64,000 nucleotides of DNA from Aquilaria yunnanensis (taxonomy: Eukaryota; Streptophyta; Magnoliopsida; Malvales; Thymelaeaceae): assembly GCA_039654915.1 (NCBI GenBank), contig CM077594.1, positions 103,988,893 through 104,052,892 on the forward strand. The letters run 5' to 3'. The notes beneath the pieces were generated by a model, which saw nothing but the letters and a program-made list of their open reading frames with translations, was not told the DNA's origin and ran no database searches. Shown piece after piece: positions 13,330-24,310 of the stretch. Position numbers and translations under genes: made by a program. Position 1 is the first letter of the stretch, and the number at the start of each line of letters is the position of its first letter.

Positions 13330-13925
13330 ATTACTAAACCCTAAACCATAAAAACAAACAGTAAACCCCAAATCCTAATTAAACCCTAAATCCTGAAATC
13401 CTAAACCATACTTCTATACCCCTAAACCCTAAACGTAACTACCATTAACCCTAAACCCTAATTCTATATCCCTAAACCCAAAACGTAAGCTATCATTAAC
13501 CCTAAATCCTAAATCCTAAATACAAATCTCAAACTCTAAATTTCAATACCCTAATACTTAATTATACCCTAAATACTAATTTTATATCCCTAAACCTTAC
13601 ATAAATTCCTAATCCCTAAACCATAAAAAAGCTCCAAATTAGCCCTAAATAACCTTAAAACCAATCCCAAAACCCTAATATTAAATTAATTCAATACCCT
13701 ATATTTAGATAATTTTGTGTCCCTAAACACTAATTTCAAATCCTAAACCCTAAATTTATATTCAATACCCTTAACTTAACCCCTTAAAAACCTTAAATCC
13801 TAATTCTATATCACTAAACCCTAGGGAAAAAAAATCTCAAACCTTAAACCCTAAAAAAAATTCCAATACATATATCCCTAAACTCTAAAAAAACTCCAAA
13901 CCCTAAAAAACTCTAAATCTCTAAA
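13330..13925. repeat. Degenerate interstitial telomere-like repeats (CCCTAAA type)
   Basis: About 600 bp dense in CCCTAAA, the plant telomere heptamer in its C-rich orientation, with variants such as CCTAAATC, CCCTAATT and CCATAAA. Perfect neighbouring heptamers are rare, so the array is old or arose within the transposon. It lies between the solo LTR and the right end of the CACTA-like element. Confidence 0.7.
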
Positions 13926-14466
13926 TCAACTTAGTCATTGAAAAGGCAACTATAATCAAATTGGGTACCTAAAAAACTGATTAACAGGTGACTACAGTCA
14001 AATCTGGAAAAATTTATCAACTGGAAAGCTTCGGCAAAGCCGACAACTAAATGTTTCACTTGCCCAGCAATCGTGACAAAAAGAACATATTTTTTATTCC
14101 AACTGATTAGCGGCTGCCATGGCTAGCCACTGAGCTTCAGTCACCATTTTTAGTCACAATTTTACAACTCTCTTGTAGTAATATATAATTTAAGTGGTCA
14201 ATTAACCCTAAAAAATTATTGCATGGTTTTAATTTACTAGAGGATGCAAATCAACAATTCATGCCTCAAAAGCTGTATGACATGACTTGGGTGCTAACAA
14301 GGTTCACTTGTAACCAGGTGAAGTATTAGGGTGGTTGAATGCTTGTTGGTTGAGTTTAGAAAAAGATCAGTCGTATAAAATATAAATGACTCACTACCAC
14401 CAATAAAGTGTGATATAATTTGAAAAGGAAATGGATTATCAATATGAATTATTAGCTGTTGAATAA

Positions 14467-14552
14467 GTTAATTTATATTACCTTCTTCCTTCTGATTACT
14501 TTTATTTTAGTTAATTTATATTACCTTCTTCCTTCTGATTACTTTTATTTTA
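14467..14552. repeat. Perfect 43 bp tandem duplication
   Basis: The 43 bp unit at 14467-14509, starting GTTAATTTATATTACCTTC, is repeated at 14510-14552 without any difference visible to the eye, which suggests a recent slip or repair event. Confidence 0.85.
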
Positions 14553-14837
14553 TTTTTTAAATTTTCTTTTCTCAGATATTGGTTTTCAAGATATATGCCA
14601 AAATCCCGTAATGCCTTCAGATTTTTACACCCCTGACCATTTGCTCATCAGTTTCTTTTTTATGCATGTCCATTTTTAATTTTTTTTTTTTTAAATTGTA
14701 CCCATTACGCCCTCTGAATGATTAATTTGTGACAAATCCTGTGAGCAATTGCCCTTGAAATGGAAGCTGGGTCGTACCTTGAGAAAAGGGGCGGAGGCAA
14801 GTCCACAACTTTAGTGGGTCAAAGGGGAAACAATAAA

Positions 14838-14953
14838 TGGGCCTTCCCTGATGAACAGTTGCTGCAAAAAAGCCTAAAACATTCTATTGCGGCGCTACCA
14901 ATTGTTTGTTCCCAAAAGTAAGCCGAAAACCCTAAAATCTTAAGAACCCTAAT
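14838..14953 (+). promoter_or_regulatory. NOP10 promoter motifs: site II element and telo-boxes
   Basis: TGGGCC (14838-14843) is a site II type element. AAACCCTAA (14927-14935) is a perfect telo-box, and GAACCCTAA (14945-14953) is a near match. This pairing is typical of plant promoters for ribosomal proteins and ribosome-assembly factors and fits the gene downstream. The transcription start is probably close to 14950; no strong TATA box is visible. Confidence 0.7.
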
Positions 14954-15029
14954 TCCACCGATCATTTGTCTCTCTGTTATCCGTATTTCCTCGTTTCACG
15001 CTTCTCTTCTAATCCCTTTCGGGTCGACG

Positions 15030-15122
15030 GTAAGGTCTCTGGGTCCATCGACGTGTATCCTCTGTCTGGGTTTTCAATTCCTCGCCCTTGATTCGTTAAA
15101 TAGAGCTGATTTTCTCTTGTAG
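15030..15122 (+). other. Probable intron in the NOP10 5' UTR
   Basis: A donor GTAAGG at 15030 and an acceptor TTGTAG ending at 15122 bound a 93 bp T-rich segment just before the ATG. Leader introns are common in plant housekeeping genes. The call rests on splice motifs alone. Confidence 0.55.
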
Positions 15123-15171
15123 GCGCGATTGAATTGGCTAGTGGTCGAAGAAATTTCACCAGTCAGCCACG

Positions 15172-16274
15172 ATGTATCTTATGTTCTACATAAACGACAA
15201 CGGGGATAAAGTTTACACCACTAAGGTATTATTCTCTTGCTGTTTTCCTCAGTGTTAAGAGGTTCGATGTGCCTCTGCAAATATGCTGTTCTGGTTAGAC
15301 TCTTCTTTGGCTTCTAGTTGTAGCTCGTTGGCATATTGGAATCTTGGTTTTCTGTTTGAATCGTTCTGTTTCGTACTGCTAGCTCTCTCTCTTTAGAAAA
15401 GTTATGACGTTGAAATAGGGTGACTGTTCCCTGTTGGGTCTTGGTTAATCAAGAAATCGATATTTGTGCTCGAGTTGGCTAATTGCTTTGTGGGATATTG
15501 GCAAAACTGAGTGTTAAATTAGTTGTGGGCTTAAAGTTCGTTGTTTTGACAAGTATAAGACTGGGATAAGATTTTCAATGCGTTTGATCTGCATTCACTT
15601 AGGTGCTTCTAGTTGTGCCCATGGATATGAACTAAGGTTTATCTGTGTTTATTTGCTACAGAAGGAATCACCATTGGGTATGCCCACCCAGTCTGCTCAT
15701 CCAGGTATTGTGTTATTGCATTCTCTTGTTTTAACTAATTTCTTGGAACATTTAATTGTGTGGGCCTTTTTAGCCGTTGTTTCTAGTTTGATTTAGTTGA
15801 AATCTGCCAATTTGGTGGGAGGCAGTCTTTTTCTTTCACCACTTAGTTTGTTGCCCATTTGAGTTTCTATTCCTTCTCTTGAAGGTGGCAAATTGTTTAG
15901 AAACTCTTGTCATCCATGTCTTGTGTTTAACATTTTTTTGGTGTATGAATTTATGACATGTGAACATGGTTCTTTTTCCACCTTGAAAGCTAATGTTTCG
16001 TAACTTGAGGCGTATAAGTTTTGTTGATGTTCAGAGAAGTAGAAAGCATCAAGGCTAGAGGATATATTGGGGGGAAAACTGCATTGTGTAGAATTCTTTC
16101 ATTATTGTAATATTTTATCAGCCGATGTATGGTATTGCTCTTTCTTATGTTTTCTTCGGCTGCCACCCATCTCCAGCACGCTTTTCCCCTGATGACAAAT
16201 ACTCGAAGCAAAGAGTTCTCCTGAAGAAACGTTTTGGATTGTTGCCAACCCAGCAGCCGCCTCCCAAGTACTGA
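15172..16274 (+). CDS. NOP10: NOP10, H/ACA ribonucleoprotein subunit (complete, 3 exons, 64 residues)
   Basis: Exons are 15172-15225, 15662-15704 and 16177-16274. All introns are GT-AG, phases close, and TGA is at 16272-16274. The product starts [18 protein letters not shown], continues with [20 protein letters not shown] and ends with a basic block and [12 protein letters not shown], the layout of eukaryotic NOP10. The length of 64 residues is normal for the family. NOP10 is one of four core proteins of H/ACA snoRNPs (with dyskerin/CBF5, NHP2 and GAR1). It bridges the pseudouridine synthase in the nucleolus, serving rRNA and snRNA pseudouridylation, and in other eukaryotes telomerase RNP. 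Telo-box and site II motifs upstream suggest co-regulation with ribosome-biogenesis genes. The gene looks intact. Confidence 0.95.
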
Positions 16275-17174
16275 TGTGCCTGTGCTGTACTGTTTTTATC
16301 ATGACCGGCAAAGTGCTGGTAATATCTAAGTATGATTGTCTCACGATTTACTTTCCATTGGGATATAGCTGAATGATCTTTACAGATTATTGAATCCATT
16401 TGATAGTTGTGAAGATCATGGATCATGAAGCCTGTGCCTCATTTTTATTGCTTTATTTTATGGGTTGTTTGGGTTTGGATGATGACTCACGCTTGGTTCT
16501 TCCTGGCAGCTGAAGTGATGGATCTGCAATTCAGACATTTCTCACTTGTGTGTGTGTTTTGTGGCTATAACAAATGAATCTAGTTCGTAGTTCCCCTCTA
16601 GCCCTTAAAACCTGCATGTTGAAGATGAGGGACCAAAGGACACATTTGATTCGTTTGTAACTTCAGGAACAATTTTAGAATGAGGGGTATGGTTTAGGAA
16701 TGAACGATGCAATTTAGGATAAAGGAATCCGCACAGTGGTATTTATTGGACAGACAATTATTGCACTCCGACGGTTCTGTGGGAGGCATTAAGAGATGAC
16801 ACCAACCCCTCTGGGGAAAAGGAAAAAAAAATAAATGAGAGACGTTCTTGTTTAGTTTCTCAAGAAGAGGGTGACACTAGGGGGGTTGCGAAGTCCCTGG
16901 CATGTGCATCCTCTGCCATGCCACTTCATTAAATATAAAACATGTGCATCTGGTTGCGACATCATGCGTAGGTTGAACTGCGATGATCGTGACTTTGACG
17001 AAGTTGGGAACAAGGACAGCGTCTGTTGTGTGATCTGGTCAAGATCAACCTTCCTGACTCACAAATCTGAAACCAGAAGGAAGCCCTGCGTAAGATCCGT
17101 CAATATTGTGATGTTAAGAAACGGGTTAGCTGCTGCCAACTGAACAGCTTGGAGCGTAGCGTGCATTTCCACAT
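16275..17174. other. NOP10 3' UTR and intergenic DNA
   Basis: The first 300 bases or so are T-rich and probably include the NOP10 3' UTR. Beyond 16600 there is unremarkable sequence with short frames on both strands and no recognisable motif. Confidence 0.4.
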
Positions 17175-17438
17175 ATGGCTCGGCACGGCACCTACGATCA
17201 TCGACCAAGAAAAGAAATTATGCACGATTCTGGGCAGTGGGAGTCCGAGACATTGCATCTCGGGCATACAGTGGACGACCCGCTTGGCCAATTCCACTCT
17301 TGTGGGGATCTCGTTCCATACACATTTTCAGAGGAATGTTTTGAAATTAGAAGGGACATCAGCAGGCCAAAGCCTCTTAAGGAATTTCTGAAGGTGAGGA
17401 GAGGCGAGACATATCTCTACATCGCTCCATCTGCATAA
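17175..17438 (+). CDS. Unrecognised 87-codon open frame
   Basis: It starts at ATG 17175 with an in-frame stop five codons upstream and ends at TAA 17436-17438. The product is mixed and not low-complexity (starts MARHGTYDHRPRKE, later GDLVPYTFSEECFEI), so it could be part of a real protein. No domain, signal peptide or splice partner was recognised. Frames in other phases overlap the same stretch (17149-17391 plus, 17100-17297 minus). It may be a gene fragment or chance; I cannot assign a function. Confidence 0.2.
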   Translation: MARHGTYDHRPRKEIMHDSGQWESETLHLGHTVDDPLGQFHSCGDLVPYTFSEECFEIRRDISRPKPLKEFLKVRRGETYLYIAPSA

Positions 17439-18152
17439 TACCATGACCCTTTCTGCTTTTATATCCGCCTCTACCCAATTGGCCTATCCCCCAAACTGAC
17501 ATGTCTTCGCCTTGTGTTGTTCATAATAGCCGAAACAACTTCTTTAGAAAAAACATGAATCACAAGGTTAAGATTCCATGTCGTGGAGTTTCGAATAAAG
17601 AGATCGGCAAGGAGATTTTGGGGTTACATGCCCAGCAATGAACGCTCTCGAAGGTGAACAGAGGGAAGCCTGGGACCCAGCCCAATAATCTTTCTATATT
17701 TCAACAGAAGAGCCATCTCCAATTGACCTTCATAGGTTAGGAGTTAGTAAATCTCGGGCAAACAACTTAACTTTTCCAGACAATATTTGGGTTATATCCA
17801 ATGCTCGCCATCCATAGAGATTCACTCTTCCCGTATTTTGCCTGAAGTACCTGGGCCACCAACAACTCAATGAATCCTAGTCCTTATGCATAACCCTTCA
17901 GAAAGATTTGACGAGTAAAGCTTGATTAAATAATCAGACATCATGGATATCTAGATCACCACAACATTTTGAAACGTTAGTAGTAGTGAAAATCTATCTC
18001 TAAAATGAATTTTATAGTTCTGCTCAACGCATCTTCACTTAAAATGAATAACAAACATAGTAAGGTCATCACTGATTGTGATTAGGATATAAAACAGTGA
18101 CATAATGTATATAGGGAAACATGATGGTGAAGATTGAATTACCATGATATGT
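17439..18152. other. Intergenic, nothing recognised
   Basis: AT-rich sequence without open frames of note, RNA genes or clear repeats, up to the hAT element. Confidence 0.4.
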
Positions 18153-18160
18153 ACAACATT

Positions 18161-19090
18161 TAGGGGTGATCACTATTCGGTTAAAACCGAAAAAACAAAA
18201 AAACTGAAGAAAAAAAAATTGGAAATTCGGTTTGGTTAATTCGGTTTTTCGGTTCAGTTTCAGTTGAAACCGAATAGAGAGAATATTGGTTTTGGTTATG
18301 AGTGTCGGTTATTTCGGTAACCGAAAAAACTGAAATTTCTTTATGTCATATTTGAGGTTTTGGTAGCCCAGATGACAGATTTAAAAGGAGGAGGGTTTGA
18401 TTGGAAGGTAGATAGAAGATTGATGGTTGTTTTGGGGTTTTGTCATCACAAGTTCATCCTCCTCCTTGGCTCTGCCCATCGCTCGACTCCGTACTACCGC
18501 CTACGGCCTCGCCTCCGCCCTCGCCCCCGCCACCTGCACTTGCCCTCCACTCCTATCCTCCCTTGCCCCGGCCGTTTGACCTCGACTCCGCCCTAGCCCC
18601 CTCCATCTGCCTTCGCCCTCCAGGCCTCCACTCCCCGACGCCCTCACCTTCCACTCCCCAACGCCCTCTTCCCTGCCATCGAACCTTGCTTCCGTCCTCA
18701 CCCCTTCCGTCAGCCCTCTGCTCCTAAACCGAGAAGACTCCGATGAGAAAACGCCGGCGCCAGCCAAGGAGAAGACATCTGGTCACGCCAACAACCGAAC
18801 TGATGTAACTCTTGGCTAAACCCTAAACTGATCCTCTATTTCTCTTTAAATAGTCTAACAAGGTACACAAATACTAAAGTTTACATTTTATTCACTAGAG
18901 CAGAAAATCAGAGTTAGTATTTCAGTTATTTCGGGTTGAAACCGAACTGAACTAAAAAATTCGGTTCGGTTTTACTTCGGTTTCATCCTTCTATTCGGTT
19001 AATTCGGTTTGTTATAATAAAAAACCAAAAACCAAAAAAACTGAAAATTTCAGTTCGGTTTTAACCGAAAAAACCGAACGATCACCCCTA
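18161..19090. mobile_element. Non-autonomous hAT element (930 bp, 8 bp TSD)
   Basis: The left end TAGGGGTGATC and right end GATCACCCCTA are inverted repeats, flanked by the exact 8 bp duplication ACAACATT (18153-18160 and 19091-19098), diagnostic of hAT transposons. Subterminal regions are packed with CGGTTCGGTTT and its complement. The middle (18360-18767) is much more GC-rich and open on both strands with Pro/Ser-rich and Arg/Gly-rich products. No hAT transposase or dimerisation motif is seen, so movement would depend on an autonomous relative. Confidence 0.92.
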
Positions 19091-19611
19091 ACAACATTAT
19101 TTAGGAGTTTCCACTTTGAAGATGCAAGCCTTGATCTAATATTGGATACAAGGAACTCATAAGAACTCATAGGCCACTAATTGATAAAGGGAAAAACTTG
19201 CTTTGAGGTGATGTGCCAGATCCGGATCTGGCCTAATAGAAATCAAACAATCTTCAACAACATCAAATGGTTAATGCATAGCCTTTACTAGGTTTGCAGA
19301 GTGGGATTAGCTGATGAGATTGTTGATGTAGGAGAAAGCCTAACAACAATTCACCATATAAGATGAACAGATAATGAGACAATAAATCTCCTTGAAGTAT
19401 CTTGCGCTTAGGATAAAGCCAATTAGTCAAACAACTATTAATTATAATAGAATAAGAGATAGGGATGACACCCTACGGAATCATATTGACCTACTGCTCT
19501 TGAAAATTCATTTTTCACAATACCTTGTGTATAAAGCCATGGCACAACTTATCATAGATTTTTTTGCTTGTCATCCCAATAGCAAGGATTTGTTCCGTTG
19601 CGATGATAATG

Positions 19612-21272
19612 GAGTACATTGTCATAAATGATACCTAACCTTTAGCTATTATTTCGTTTTAGTTCATAATCTATTGAATGTTCTGTTTTGGTCCTAAACC
19701 TATTAGAATCGTTTCATTTTAGTCCTAAATCTATTAAAACATATCATTTTAGTTCCCATTAGATGAAATATGTTAACTCAAAATATTCATCTGATAACAA
19801 CTTTCTAGATCATAATTTAAACTATCCTATAATTGTCTTACAATAAATTTAATATATATAATAATTTTTTATAGTTAATGAAAAATTTAAAGGCCAAAAT
19901 GCACATATGGTCCTCCAACTTGGCAAACTCGAGCGAGTTAGTCCTCTAACTTTGTATATTAAGCATGTTAGTCCCTAAAGTTCTCTAAACTAAACGATTT
20001 AGTCCATTTCTGACGGAAAGCGTCCAGGTCAGAAACGTTGTGACTTAACAATCTGTTCAAAAACCTCCATGCTGCCTGCTCAACAACTAGCCCTACAAGT
20101 GATGGTGGCTTATTAAGCATGAGTAGATGACCTCTATTTGTGGTCCTGGTCACCTCTGAGCCCTCCGGAATCACTTCCAACAATGCCAATCCCATCATCC
20201 ATTGCACATCAAGCACAAACAATCTATTAAATCTGGGTCAGGAAACGGGTTGCAATCGGGTTTCGGCTCGATTCTCTCTATCGGTGGCGCAACGATGGTG
20301 GAGGCAAGGTGACTTTGCTGGGACAGCGACATAGAGACCATCGGAAGAGGCGTATGGTGGCCGAGGATGTGAAGAGACGCGGATTGAGGTGGGTGATTGG
20401 CTGAATCGTCGACGCTGGCACTCGGGCTCCCTTTTGGTTTGCATTGCTGACGGTGGCAACACGATTGATGGCTGGAAGCTTGGAGGCTGAGGCAAGGATG
20501 AAGTCTGGAGACCCTTCGTCCCACAATTTTCAGCCCAGAAAACTAGCCAAATCAATGTTTTCTTACCGAAACCCATCGCCAACTTCGATCCGGGCTTCAA
20601 AATGCAAAGCAACTTTGATTCATCGAGGAGCCAAACTTAACAAGGAACCAGATTTGACAAAGAATAGGATATGATGGAGATCGGCCAAATTCGATGGAGA
20701 TGCGGCAGATGCAATGGAGTTGGCCGGCACGTGGTGGCAACTGGCGAGGGGAAGAGAAACGATGTTGGGAGGGGGAGAAGAAAGTAAACGGAGATGGCCC
20801 ATGCCACATCAGCAAAAATTTTAACACCGTTTAGCCTGTCATCCATTTTGGACTAACTTGCTAACTTTTTCAAAGTTAAAGGACTAACTCGTATTGAGTC
20901 AAAGATAAAGGATTAACTCGTTAGAGTTGGTAAAGTTAATGGACCATATGCGCATTTCGGCCAAATTTAAATTATTTTTTTTCATATTTCTGTAAATTGA
21001 ACTTATTTCATTCAAGAAGAGAAAACCACTAATTTAAATTGTCTATTTACTGTAAAAAAAATTTAAAATATTTAAATTTACTAGAAGACAATTATCGAAT
21101 ATTTAAATTATAATCTCAAAATTTTGTTTATTCAAAGTTGATGAATTTAATCTAGTGAGGGACTAAAATAAAATAATTTTAATAGGTTTAGGATCAAAAC
21201 AAAATATTCAATAATTTAAGGACTAAAACAAAATGACAAGTAAAATTCAGAGGCTATTTATACAATTTACTC
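19612..21272. mobile_element. Older inverted-repeat element that received a Mutator-like insertion
   Basis: Left GAGTACATTGTCATAAAT (19612-19629) and the minus-strand right end GAGTAAATTGTATAAAT (21256-21272) are imperfect inverted repeats. Both are followed by TTTTAGTCC-type modules for about 100 bp. The flanks GATGATAAT (19602-19610) and GATAATAAT (21273-21281) could be a decayed 9 bp duplication, with one base between the left copy and the terminus. No transposase was seen. The element is split by 19892-20962. Confidence 0.55.
19892..20962. mobile_element. Mutator-like non-autonomous element (1,071 bp, 9 bp TSD), nested
   Basis: The left end GGCCAAAATGCACATATGG and the reverse complement of the right end, GGCCGAAATGCGCATATGG, form long inverted repeats that continue with GAGTTAGTCC modules. 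The flanks AAATTTAAA (19883-19891 and 20963-20971) are an exact 9 bp duplication, the usual Mutator size. The interior (20000-20800) is richer in GC and holds overlapping Ser/Pro-rich open frames on the minus strand (20195-20612), perhaps captured DNA. None matches a family I know. Confidence 0.8.
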
Positions 21273-21327
21273 GATAATAATTTTGTCTTGAGTTTTGCTT
21301 CTTGTTCCACCTCTATCCCCAAGGGCG

Positions 21328-21329
<2 letters not shown>

Positions 21330-21385
<56 letters not shown>

Positions 21386-21386
21386 G
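21330..21386. repeat. Compound microsatellite (TA)n(TG)n(T)n
   Basis: About 10 TA units run into about 12 TG units and then a T run. A 94-codon frame starting at 21295 is an artefact of this repeat (Ile-Tyr and Cys-Val alternation). Confidence 0.9.
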
Positions 21387-22383
21387 TAGCTTTAGTTTAA
21401 ATAAATTTTCTGAAAGTCTCCATTTAGCGCTTCACTTTTATGTTTCTGCTCACTTGACCTTAAGCTTCTTTCAAGCTCAATTAAACCAAACTTTTCGAAC
21501 TTGCTTAGTTGGCTCTCCATTGAAACTTAATTTGACTTTATTAACTGAAAATGGAATTTATCAATATTCATTTTCTTGATATCATGGTCATAGAGATCTA
21601 GAAATTATACTAAAATTGAGAAAATTATCAATGAAAAATTTAAACTACCCCATTGTAAGTTCTCAGCTAAAAGGTTTACCAATAGTTCCAGGACTGTAAC
21701 TAAGTAGTACAAATACTATTTCATTAAAATCACATAAAAAATTTTCTAGTTTTAGCTAATGCGACCGCAAACTTTATCAATATCAATTTTGACTAATCTC
21801 TCTATAAGTTTTTAATACTAATAAATTTAGCTAGCAGGAATCACATTAAAACAATTTTCTAGTGCTGCTCGGTTATTATTGACTTGGTCTGTGCTTTATT
21901 TTAGTTATTTATGAGTTCTGTACTTTAAATTTATTCTGATTTTTTTTGAATGATTAAAGGTTTGGTTTCATATGATTATCTTATCTTAATTTAGTATCAT
22001 AAGAATAGGCACTATTTTTATAGTCAACTTTATATTTCTATTATCTTTTAAAGTTTTATACCGCTATTGATTTGTAAGATGTTGTTTGACTTTTTTTTAA
22101 TTGAAATAAAGTATCATTTGTATTAAAAAAAAACAGAGAGAGAGAGAGAGAGAGAGATTACCGACTACCGAATGGCGGTCCATCTAGAGAAGTTCAAGTG
22201 CTACATATAAAACTAGTGGTTATTTATTTATTCATATAAACTTCTAGGTTCAATTATATACCGTAAGACAATGACAGAAAATTATTAGTGTTTGTAAGAA
22301 GTAAGAACACATTGAAACTATAGCTTAAGACGTAAAATTACTCATAAGAAACTATTTAGTATTCTTATTATCTTATAAGAACA
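21387..22383. other. Intergenic, AT-rich, with a (GA)n microsatellite
   Basis: Nothing recognised except (GA)n at about 22134-22158. The 3 bp target duplication of the following CACTA element begins at 22381. Confidence 0.4.
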
Positions 22384-22555
22384 CACTACTAGAAAAATCG
22401 CATTTAGCGACGGTTTAATTAGCGACAGCTAAAAACAGTCTCAAATTAGCGACGGAAAATAGTCACTAAAAGTCCGGTGAAAGTTTAGCAACGGCTATGC
22501 GTCGCTAATTTTTAGCAACGGCTTGCCTTCGCTAAATTAGCGACTATTAAAATTT

Positions 22556-22735
22556 CTGAAGTAGGAGGTACACATAATGTAAAGCCTTCGAATCACCCCG
22601 TAGTAGGAGGCAGTGGCGACTTCATGTTCGTGCAAGGCTACGTGAGGTCGTCGCCGGTGGATCTCACCGGCCTCACTGTAACCTACAAGATCGAGTTTCA
22701 TCTCTATTGGCCTCCATTTGCAGTGCCTCCAAAAT
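22556..22735 (+). pseudogene. Captured C-terminal fragment of a dirigent-like protein gene
   Basis: One frame reads about 55 codons to TAA, ending in VGGSGDFMFVQGYV, then SSPVDLTGLTV, then YKIEFHLYWPP. The GGSG(D/K)F...GY arrangement and the following hydrophobic strands resemble the last part of dirigent proteins, secreted beta-barrel proteins that steer phenoxy-radical coupling in lignan and lignin synthesis. The N-terminal two thirds and the signal peptide are missing. The fragment plus about 360 bp of AT-rich downstream DNA sits between two copies of the element's terminal module (22404-22515 and 23104-23215), as expected for host DNA picked up by a transposon. Family assignment is by pattern memory and moderately sure. 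Confidence 0.5.
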
Positions 22736-23103
22736 AAAAATGTCTAGCTATAGCTATACGTATGTGCCTTGGTAATTACTTGGTTTCAATTTCATACGAA
22801 TATATTATACTCTAGAATAGCTTCAGGCTGAGTTCTTCTGGATTAATTTTAATGAGTTATTATGTATTATTCTTCTGTGTAATTGATTTGTGATTATGAA
22901 ACCTTAATAATTTTAAGAAGTCAAAAAAGTAATTCTACAACATTTTTTCCATAAAAATTGAATAGTTTTATTGATTTTTTAGGCTTGTTAAGTTAAAAAA
23001 AATAATAAAAATACTTTATTTTTTTTATAAAAATAAGTCTTTAAAAATTATTTTTAGAATTCTTAAAATGTAAAAAACTCTATTACAAAATTGGCTTATT
23101 GTA

Positions 23104-24295
23104 ATTTAGCGACGGTTTAATTAGCGACGGCCAAAACCGTCGCTAATTAGCGACGGTAAATAGTCACTAACAATCCGGTGAGATTTTAGCAACGGCTGTA
23201 TGTCGCTAAATTTAATTTAACGACGGTTAACCATCGCTAAAAGTAGTGACGTTTTACCGTCGCTAATATAGCTAATTGAGTGACGGTTAACCGTCGCTAA
23301 AGTTAGTGACTGCTTGCTGTCACTAAATTTAGTGACGTGTTGCAGTCACTAATTTAGTGACGGTTAACCATCGCTAAATTTAGTGACGGCTTACCGTCGC
23401 TAATTTAGTGACAGTTACCCGTCGCTAATATTAAAAAAATCCCCAAAAAGGGCCATAGTTATCATATGTTAGTCATTTTTTATGCTAAATTGTCTTCTCT
23501 TTTAACAGAATTAATTTTTTTTTTAATATATGTAATGTCGTGTAGATGTGTAGCTTAAAGTTATCTAACAGTTTAGTGAGGGTTATGAGTTGCTAAACAA
23601 GCCGTCACTAATTAAAGTTAGTAACGGTTTATTGTCGCTAATTTAGTTACGAGTAGCTGTCGCTAAATTTAGTGACATGTTACCTTCGCTAATTACCGTG
23701 ACATTGAGACGTCGTTAAATTTAATAAAATCCCAGAAAATAAATGATGGTGAGTCATTTTTTATGCTAACTTGTTATTTTTTTTAACATAAATAACTTTT
23801 TTAAATATATGTAATGCTTTGGAGATGTGTACCTTAAAGTCCGATAAGAGTTTAGTGACGGTTATAAGCCGCTACCTTACATTGGTAATTAGCGACGCAA
23901 TTTAATAATCACAAATTAGTGACGGAAAATAGTCGCTAAAAGTCCGGTAAAAGTTTAGTGACGGTTAATAGTCGCTAAATTTAGTGATGGGTTACCGTCG
24001 CTAATTTAGTGACGGTTAACCGTCGCTAAATTTAGTGACGTGTTGCCGTCGCTAAATTAGTGACGGTTAACCGTTGCTAAATTTAGTGACGTGGTGCGTC
24101 GCTAATTTAGTGACGGTTAATAGTCGCTAAATTTAGTGACTGCTTACCGTCGCTAATTTAGTAACGGTTAATAGTCGCTAAATTTAGTGACTGGTTACCG
24201 TCGCTAATTTTGTGACACTTAATAGTCACTAAATTTCGTGACTGCTTACCGTCGCTAATTTTGTGACGCTTAATAGTCGCTAAATTTAGTGACGA
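23104..24295. repeat. Left subterminal repeat array of the CACTA element
   Basis: Tens of copies of a module close to TTTAGTGACGGTTAACCGTC followed by GCTAAA, each largely palindromic, in both orientations and with drift (GACGTGTTGCCGTCGC, GACTGCTTACCGTCGC). Two spacers (near 23430-23560 and 23730-23840) interrupt it and resemble each other. The terminal module 22404-22515 recurs at 23104-23215 and partly at 23884-23980. Confidence 0.9.
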
Positions 24296-24310
24296 CCAAA
24301 GAAGAGCCTG

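Larger units (their letters stand above)
9440..14181. mobile_element. Remains of a CACTA-like non-autonomous element, interrupted by a solo LTR
   Basis: The right end (about 14100-14181) reads, on the minus strand, ACTACAAGAGAGTTG followed by modules containing GTGACTAAAAATGGTGACTG, the style of CACTA ends and subterminal repeats. Related modules occur at 9440-9640, for example GTGACTGCCATGGTCAGTCG against GCGGCTGCCATGGCTAGCCA at 14110-14129. The left terminus and its TSD were not found, so the left boundary is approximate. The interior has a low-complexity stretch at 9959-10375, rich in Glu/Ala/Lys codons on plus and open on both strands, and a telomere-like block. No transposase was seen. 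Confidence 0.45.

Noticed and set aside
13320..13925. True telomere or chromosome end
   Set aside because: Repeats are degenerate and interstitial, with transposon sequence and genes on both sides.
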